Assembly: GCA_020465985.1 (NCBI GenBank)
Contig: JAANYP010003729.1
Span: forward strand, 1 to 64,000
Direction of reading: 5' to 3'
Source: Centrapalus pauciflorus
Lineage: Eukaryota; Streptophyta; Magnoliopsida; Asterales; Asteraceae
DNA: 64,000 bases
The notes beneath the pieces were generated by a model, which made no database searches, was not told where the DNA came from, and saw only the letters and a list, made by a program, of their open reading frames with translations. Both the position numbers and the translations under genes were made by a program. Each line of letters opens with the position of its first letter. The stretch's first letter is position 1. Below, one piece after another: positions 57,870-64,000 of the stretch.

Positions 57870-58173
57870 TATTGAAAAAACTCTATAAACTTTTATTATT
57901 TTCATGATTAAGTCCCTAAATTTTTTTTTCTGATTGTTTAAGTCCCTAAACTATTTTTGTATCATTCAAAAGTATATATTTTTGATCGGCTACCGGATGA
58001 GTATGTAAAACACAACCAATAAAACAAAAAGTTTAGGGACTTAATCGCTAAAACATGTAAAGATAGTGGCTTTTTTGAATAAGACAAAAATGGTTAAGGG
58101 ACTTAAACAATAAGAAAAAAAGTTTAGGGACTTAATCACAAAACTAAGAAAAGTTTATAGGGTTTTTTCAATA
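57870..58173. mobile_element. Foldback MITE sharing termini with the MULE
   Basis: Left TATTGAAAAAACTCTATAAAC with GATTAAGTCCCTAAA and GTTTAAGTCCCTAAAC; the right end is the reverse complement. A third, internal copy of the right arm sits at about 58028-58080. The same terminal words occur at 47306-47400 at the start of the MULE. No clear 9-bp target duplication. Confidence 0.65.
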
Positions 58174-58380
58174 TATACTATATAAAATAAGAAAACCACT
58201 TAGAGTTTCTGGACCATTGGATGAGAAGAAATCACTGGTCCAGATTAATGACAACTCATAATTATTTATGAAATGTCTCTTATACCCTTAATTAAAATCA
58301 ATAATTATACTTATGCCATTTTTTTAATTCATTTTCCAAATTTACTACCTTAACTTAATTACATTAAATACCTATAATCA
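58174..58380. other. Short noncoding stretch
   Basis: No feature seen between the MITE and the gypsy LTR. Confidence 0.5.
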
Positions 58381-59467
58381 TGTCACACCCTGCTACCTCG
58401 GTTGGCAGCGAGACGTGACGAGTGCGGAAGCGTAACCATAATTATAACGAACGACCACTATATGGACGTTTTCGAAATATTACATCATTAAAATTTAAAA
58501 ATGTAATAATGTTTTACAAGATGAAAGGAATGAAGTTCGCGTAATACAGAGATTCTAATTCATAATTAATGCGTCCAAAAATAATGCAGTCAAATCTCCG
58601 TTAGTTTCGAAATATGCATGCGACTCCATGAAATGCGGAAGCTTGAAAGTTGGTGTATCCGAAGGCACACTTGCCTTAATTACCTGAAAATACATGCTAA
58701 AATACGTCAACAAAATTGTTGGTGAGTTCATAGGTTTACTCGAAAAGACCAGTTGTATGGACATTATCAGATGCGTTGAATTTATAAAATCATAAATTCC
58801 ATGAGATGTATTACATAAACCATCTTGTCACCGAAGCTTAATTAGAATGAGTTTTGCCCCGAGCAGTATTCCCATACGTAATACCGTGAGTTGAATATAT
58901 ATGCACCCGCCGTTAGCTAAACCACTAACCCGAGTGGGGGACATGACTCCCAATAGATCTATCCACAATATATTCGTGCTTGCAAACAAATGCAACTAAC
59001 GATTTCATGATATAAGGGCGGAAATCACATATGTAATACATAATAGAATCTAGAAGTTTTTGTGTCCATATAAAAACGAAGCATGTATTTCATCCCAAAA
59101 CATAATAATGTGAAAAATGGGACTATGAAGACTCACCTTGTTGGTTTTTGATGATGTTTTTGGATCTGAGTTAAGCACTTGTTCGAATGGTTGAGACTCG
59201 TCCTAATATTTTTACGAGTTCGGGTCAATATCATCATAATACGTGTTTGAATATTTTATGTACTTGGGGGTGATGTATACATAATTTCGTAGGATTTTAT
59301 ATGTTGATACTGATTTGAAGTTATGTTCAAGTAATTTATTCAAAAAAAATATAATTTGTTGTATTAATTCCGATTTACAAAAATGATTTTTAAGTAGTTT
59401 ATTTCCAAGTATATTTTGATGCATGCATGCATACGTATGTACATATGTATTTATATATATACGAAAA

Positions 59468-59561
<94 letters not shown>
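59468..59561. repeat. (TA)n microsatellite
   Basis: About 46 TA units within the gypsy LTR. A shorter one is at 60122-60157. Confidence 0.95.
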
Positions 59562-59562
<1 letters not shown>

Positions 59563-60117
59563 GAGCATGTGCATCATTATGAAAGGGTATTCATATATTT
59601 TGCATGGAAAATTTCACGAGTATTATGAGAAACCGAATTGTAAATGAAAAATATTATATTTTTAGTAAATATATTTAATTTTTCATGTTTTATAAATTTT
59701 TAAGGTGGAAAAATAAAGTATATAAGAAAAACTTACAAAAGTGGAAGAACACTTGAAATCAATATGGTTGGCCGATTTTTCTTTCTTTGAGAGAATAGGT
59801 ATGTTGGTGTGTTTTTGTGAAATGGGTTTTGTCTTCTATTTATAGAAGAAAAAGGTTATTAAAAATAATGATAAACTAATTAGTATTTAGTGAAATGATG
59901 AAAAGAAAAGGTGTTTTCGGTTGAGTGTTGGACAAAAAGGTGTGGCCGATTTCATAATTGTTTGTTGCATGTTGTTTATTAATATAATAATACAAAAGTA
60001 CAAGCTAGTTGTCCTTTAAAGGACAACTTACTTTTTAGAGTGATAAGTAGTATGGGTTTTCATATTTTATATTAATAAAAGTACAAAAGTGTGCACGAAA
60101 AGGTGATAGTAATAATT

Positions 60118-60160
<43 letters not shown>

Positions 60161-60183
60161 CTTAGAAAATTTTCTGGAATGTT

Positions 60184-60712
60184 AAACTCGATTCAAGTGT
60201 GAATCGAGTTTGTTGCAGTGTCAATCGAGTTTTATATCATTATACCCGAGTTTTATCACACTTTGATCGAGTTTTATGCCTTTGTCATTCGAGTTTCATA
60301 TAGCTTTAGTCGAGTTTCATACAACATTGCCCGAGTTTCTTGCTTCTTTAATCGAGTTTCTTTGTTTAACTGTTCGAGTTTTATGTAGTTTTATTCGAGT
60401 TTTATGTTTCTTTGTTCGAGTTTCATTCCTTAGAAATCGAGATTTGTATCTTCATCATTCGAGTTTTATACTGCATCATCCGAGAAAATTGTTTCTTTAT
60501 TCGAGTTTCATCAAAGTGTTATTCGAGTTTAGATCTTTACTAATCGAGTTTCATACAACACCATTCGAGTTTACACTTACACGATTCGAGTTTCATGTAA
60601 TATCATTCGAGTTTATTTATTATATGATTCGAGATTCATATAACTTCATTCGAGTTTATTACTTCATTATTCGAGTTTTATATTAGTTTAATTTTTGAGT
60701 TTCATACCTTAT
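60184..60712. repeat. Phased CGAGTTT array, 21-22 bp period
   Basis: About 24 copies of a short core (usually TTCGAGTTT(C/T)AT). The distance from one CGAG to the next is 21 bp, occasionally 22, across the whole stretch, while the intervening 9-12 bases are not conserved. Confidence 0.9.
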
Positions 60713-60732
60713 TTTTAGGCCAGTTGTTAAAT

Positions 60733-60744
60733 TCTCCCCCTGTT
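60733..60744 (-). other. Polypurine tract of the gypsy element
   Basis: Minus strand ACAGGGGGAGAATT after GGGACGAAATTCC, the usual sequence before gypsy 3' LTRs. Confidence 0.75.
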
Positions 60745-60764
60745 GAAGGAATTTCGTCCCGAAA

Positions 60765-61106
60765 TTAGCTCGTGTTCTCCTCTGCTTGGACTTTTGAGAA
60801 CAGCTGGGGGTACTTCTCTCGGAATTGATCTTCGCGTTCCCAAGTAAACTCAGGACCTCGTTTAGAGTTCCATCGGACCTTTATTATTGGAATTCGACTG
60901 TGCTTGAGTTTCTTGACTTCTCGGTCCATTATTTCCACCGGTTGCTCAATGAAATTCAACTTATCGTCTATCTCCAGCTCGTCCATGGGTATCACGAGTG
61001 ATTCATCCGCCAGACATTTCTTAAGATTGGATACGTGGAAGGTATTATGAATGTTACGAAGCCCTGGGGGTAGATCGAGTCGGTAAGTAATAAGAGTGTA
61101 ATCCAA
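60765..61106 (-). pseudogene. C-terminal end of gypsy Pol (integrase tail, chromodomain-like)
   Basis: About 113 residues: ITYRLDLPPGLRNIHNTFHV, SNLKKCLADESL, PVEIMDREVKKLKHSRIP, then VRWNSKRGPEFTWEREDQ and a natural stop at 60765. NTFHVSNL marks the end of the integrase. The following VRW...TWE part is the chromodomain-like tail of chromoviruses, thought to guide integration. Sequence upstream of about 61100 is unrelated, so protease, RT and most of integrase are lost. Confidence 0.88.
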
Positions 61107-62700
61107 CCAATTTAAGTCTTTTAGCTCACATCAACTAAACTCGTTAACCCACAAAATATTAAAAAATCTAATTTGGGCTTAAAAAAATGATTAAATCCTT
61201 ACCAAACCCTGTCTAACTATTCCTAAATTAATAAACTCCAATTTAGTTAATATAGCACACAACCTCATTTAGTTATTATTATTATTATTATTATTATTAA
61301 TTGTTGGCTACTACTTACAAAAAAAGGAAATAAAGAAAAGAGAGAAAGACAGTCGGACAAAGCCGCACCCCCCCTAACAATAAAAATTGTTGTTGTTGCG
61401 GGTATTATCAAGACAGATTGAAGGGAAACACACAAGGTGGGAAAGAGAGAACTAACGGCGAGAGTTAGAGGAGGCCGGCCGACTGCCGGCAAGCGGCGGC
61501 GATGGCGGCAGGGCCGCTTGACTTCCGGCCACCCCCCACAACACACACGTATAAAGTCCTACATTTCTCTCATGTTTTTTTTTAAATATTTTAACTCCAA
61601 AAACTTTGGCTCCAATAAAAATTATAGAAATCTTAACTCAAACAATTGGGAAGCATTAGAAACTTAATCTTATTGATGATTTTGAGCTTCTTTTGATAGT
61701 TGGATGCCTTTTAGGCTTGTTTATAAAAAATTTGGAAGAAAATCCATTAATGGAGTTTTTGAAATGTTGAATAAGATGAACTTGCTTATGATGATAATGA
61801 CATTATATTCAAATTCTAAAACTCATTAACAACTTATTTGCAACATCAATCATTATATATATAAATAGTTTAAATGGTTGGATATATGTGTGTGTGTGTA
61901 TATATATACCTTGAAAATGAAGCTTCCAAATGGTGAAGATGGTTGAGAAATGCCTTCACCTAAAGTTCCAACCTCAAGTCTTCAACCAAAACTCCATCTT
62001 ATTCTACTAGTTTTATGACTTAGGTTGTATGAGTTGAAATGTCTTGAGTGTGAGCAACGTTGAAGTAAATAAATCAAAAAGAGAGGGAAAAAAAGGCATA
62101 AGACAAGGATGAGGAGGGATGTGTCATAAGGTGTAGCCCCATAATAGTGAAACTTATTTTCCTCTCCTTGATAGTCAACTAAGAAAGATAATGTTCATCA
62201 TTTTCTAATATTCAAACTTTAGCCAACATACTTTTTAGTTATTGATTTTCACTAGAATTTTACAGTTAGTTTTAAAGATATCACTTCTACCATATTTGGT
62301 TACTTTAAGTCATAATTTTATATTTCGCGAATCGTATATAATAGCTATAAAAATAACAATCAATTTTTCGTATTTAAATAATTATAAGAAAACACGGACG
62401 TTACATTCAGATATTCTATTTTTATATTTTATCATTTTCAAAATATATACACATTCACATAATTGAAGTTTTTTTTGTGTCTTACATTGATATTTCATAT
62501 TTGAAGTTAATAAAAATTAAAAAAAAAAACATTTTTGGCAAACACATATTATCTGTTTTTAATAATACGATATAATAATATTTTTTTTAATATCAAACAA
62601 CTAAGTGTTTTTTTAACTTTGATTTAACTAGCTTTCAATTTTTTTATTTTAATTATATATAAATTTTATAATAATTTATTAAAATATAAAAAAAATATGT
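61107..62700. other. Noncoding DNA, possible LTR piece
   Basis: No gene supported. Contains (TTA)n at 61276-61300 and a GC-rich patch 61460-61530 (GGCCGGCCGACTGCCGGC). On the minus strand a TATA-like TTTATACGTGTG precedes this GC-rich leader (about 61550), resembling an LTR or untranslated leader. Confidence 0.4.
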
Positions 62701-63265
62701 ATTTTCTAAATCGACCCATGTAATACATGGGTTGATTAACCTATATATTATAATAAAACAAAATAATTCATGTCATATGTCACTTCTACAATACAAGAAA
62801 ATTCTATTTTTCCACATCTTTTTCCAAATTTAACACAGTAACTTAATTGCATTAAATTTTGACTTTATTTTTTTTCATTAATTAATTAGTAATAAATTAG
62901 ATTTTGTAACATTTAAAATTAATGTTTACCTAACATAAATATCTATCATTATTATCCATAATTAGATCAAACCGTAAAAATTTGAATTAGTTGTGGAAAT
63001 TATTATTATTATGTATAATAAAGGAAAACATCAAATGTCACGTGTCACCTCTACGTTCACCAAAAAGATAATTACAACTTATAAAAGATAAATACAATAT
63101 AATATTTTTAAAAAAGATAAATATACTCTATTTTTCAATTTGTAAATAATAAAAAAATAAACACAATTATTATTTTTGTATATTTTTATTTTTACTCATA
63201 TATATTTTATATAAATAAATTTAATTAAAAATATCCACGTAATATATACGTGGGTTATAAACTAG
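62701..63265 (+). mobile_element. Helitron relics, the last ending at 63265
   Basis: A worn 3' end (ACCCATGTAATACATGGGTT) at about 62714. A new start-like sequence is at 62742. A third unit starts about 63011 (ATGTATAATAAAGGAAAAC) and ends with hairpin CCACGTAATATATACGTGG (63235-63253) and GTTATAAACTAG, T following. Confidence 0.6.
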
Positions 63266-64000
63266 TATGTACTATGTATATATATGTTTGAAACACCCCA
63301 TGATAAACATGTAAAGATAACGTATGTAGTATGCTTGGACTTAATGAAGGATAATCAAGAAAACATTAAAAAGGCCCAAAGTCTACCATTACGATTAGAC
63401 TATTTGACTAATAAAACAAAATAAATTGTTATAGCGGTCATGTTTGATCGTGGCAACTACGATCTAACGATCAAACGTACAGAAAGATCAAATGGTATTA
63501 AATAATCAAGCTAAAACATAATTTTTTTAAAAATAAAATTATTGAAAATTATGTATTAAACAAATTGTTTATTAAAAAATATCAAACTTATGTAAATTTT
63601 TTGGCTTTTGGTCGTTGACACGTTTACTTGAATGGGTGAATTGCCACCTGGATTAAAAAAATGACGTACAAGTTTAAAGGATTTATAAAAGTTGACAAGA
63701 CGGGAGCAATATATTCGGTGATTGATCAAATGACGTACAAGTTTAGATGATGACTAAATATAGTTTTAACAAGTTATGAAGTCCATGTTTAAAACATGGT
63801 TATTCTTAAAAAAAAATTGAACAAAATCTTCAAAATAATGTATCAAACAAGTTTATATTAAAAAGTTATTCAAATATATATCAATTTTGCTTTTTGACGT
63901 CGGCCGATCAGAAAAACATATGTAGGCTGCTTCCACCTCCAATGATTGTGCATCAACAACGTCTATCAGTCCAGATAATGAATATAAAACCATAATTTTC
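63266..64000. other. Noncoding DNA
   Basis: No gene recognised. Two copies of AAATGACGTACAAGTTTA lie at about 63659 and 63728. Confidence 0.5.

Larger units (their letters stand above)
58381..60722 (-). repeat. 3' LTR of the gypsy element (approximate limits)
   Basis: Left end TGTCACACCCTGC (minus-strand end ...GGGTGTGACA). The right limit is placed at ...GGCCA, giving a minus-strand start of TGGCC after the polypurine tract. About 2.34 kb. It contains a (TA)n tract and the 21-bp phased array. The right boundary is less certain. Confidence 0.6.
58381..61106 (-). mobile_element. 3' end of a Ty3/gypsy retrotransposon, truncated
   Basis: In minus orientation: last part of pol (61106-60765), a polypurine tract, then a long LTR to 58381. 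The rest of the element is missing upstream of about 61100. Confidence 0.8.

Noticed and set aside
47306..58173. A single MULE ending at the MITE right terminus (58173)
   Set aside because: The MITE has its own complete pair of ends and the flanks at 47306 and 58173 do not show a matching 9-bp duplication.
60276..60686. 136-codon ORF with a seven-residue EF/RV repeat
   Set aside because: By-product of the 21-bp DNA period. 22-bp steps change the frame, so no protein repeat is maintained.
60184..60712. CRISPR-like array from regular repeats
   Set aside because: Core is only about 9 bp, period 21 bp, plant transposon context, no cas genes.

Overview
The window reads as transposon-rich intergenic DNA from a flowering plant. 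It is AT-rich, has long (TA)n tracts, and carries plant-type Ty1/copia, Ty3/gypsy, CACTA, Mutator, hAT and Helitron sequences. I found no convincing single-copy host gene, tRNA, rRNA or CRISPR array. The long third ORF of the two copia elements resembles, as far as I recall, proteins annotated in many Asteraceae genomes, so a daisy-family plant is my best guess, but this is inference.

Layout. 1-10.4 kb: a minus-strand Sirevirus-like copia element (E1), with its 3' end off the left edge, in the order LTR, gag, pol, ORF3. 11.7-13.5 kb: a gypsy-type solo LTR. 13.9-22.7 kb: a cluster of small DNA elements. It holds several Helitrons (TC...CTAG between A and T), two elements with inverted ends embedded in (TA)n tracts, and a giant palindrome with arms of about 0.94 kb. 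The palindrome is split by a Helitron that itself carries a foldback MITE. 23.9-25.5 kb: a truncated gypsy-like LTR plus gag start. 25.5-46.2 kb: a degenerate CACTA element on the minus strand (TNP2 and Ulp1-like remnants). A complete 14,566-bp Sirevirus (E2) sits inside it, with 344-bp LTRs and a perfect ATGTT target duplication. 47.3-55.7 kb: a broken Mutator-like element whose transposase gene is split by a 2.8-kb solo LTR (target duplication GAAAA), with a convergent GRF-type zinc-finger remnant. 55.9-58.2 kb: a Helitron, a hAT MITE with a perfect 8-bp target duplication, and a foldback MITE that shares termini with the Mutator element. 58.4-61.1 kb: the 3' end of a minus-strand gypsy element. 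61.1-64 kb: noncoding DNA and Helitron ends.

How the parts work together. Each copia element would encode Gag (capsid, zinc knuckle), Pol (protease, integrase, reverse transcriptase, RNase H) and a large ORF3 of unknown role. Both have pol and ORF3 interrupted; E2 gag is also interrupted, so present mobility would need help in trans. The recurring theme is noncoding DNA of mobile elements filled with short, element-specific palindromic motifs: CCGAATTCGG in E2, AAGCTGTTC/GAACAGCTT in E1, TTCTACGTAGAA and TGATCATTCACATT in the two (TA)n-embedded elements, CCGGGGT/ACCCCGG in the CACTA ends, and a CGAGTTT core repeated every 21-22 bp in the gypsy LTR.
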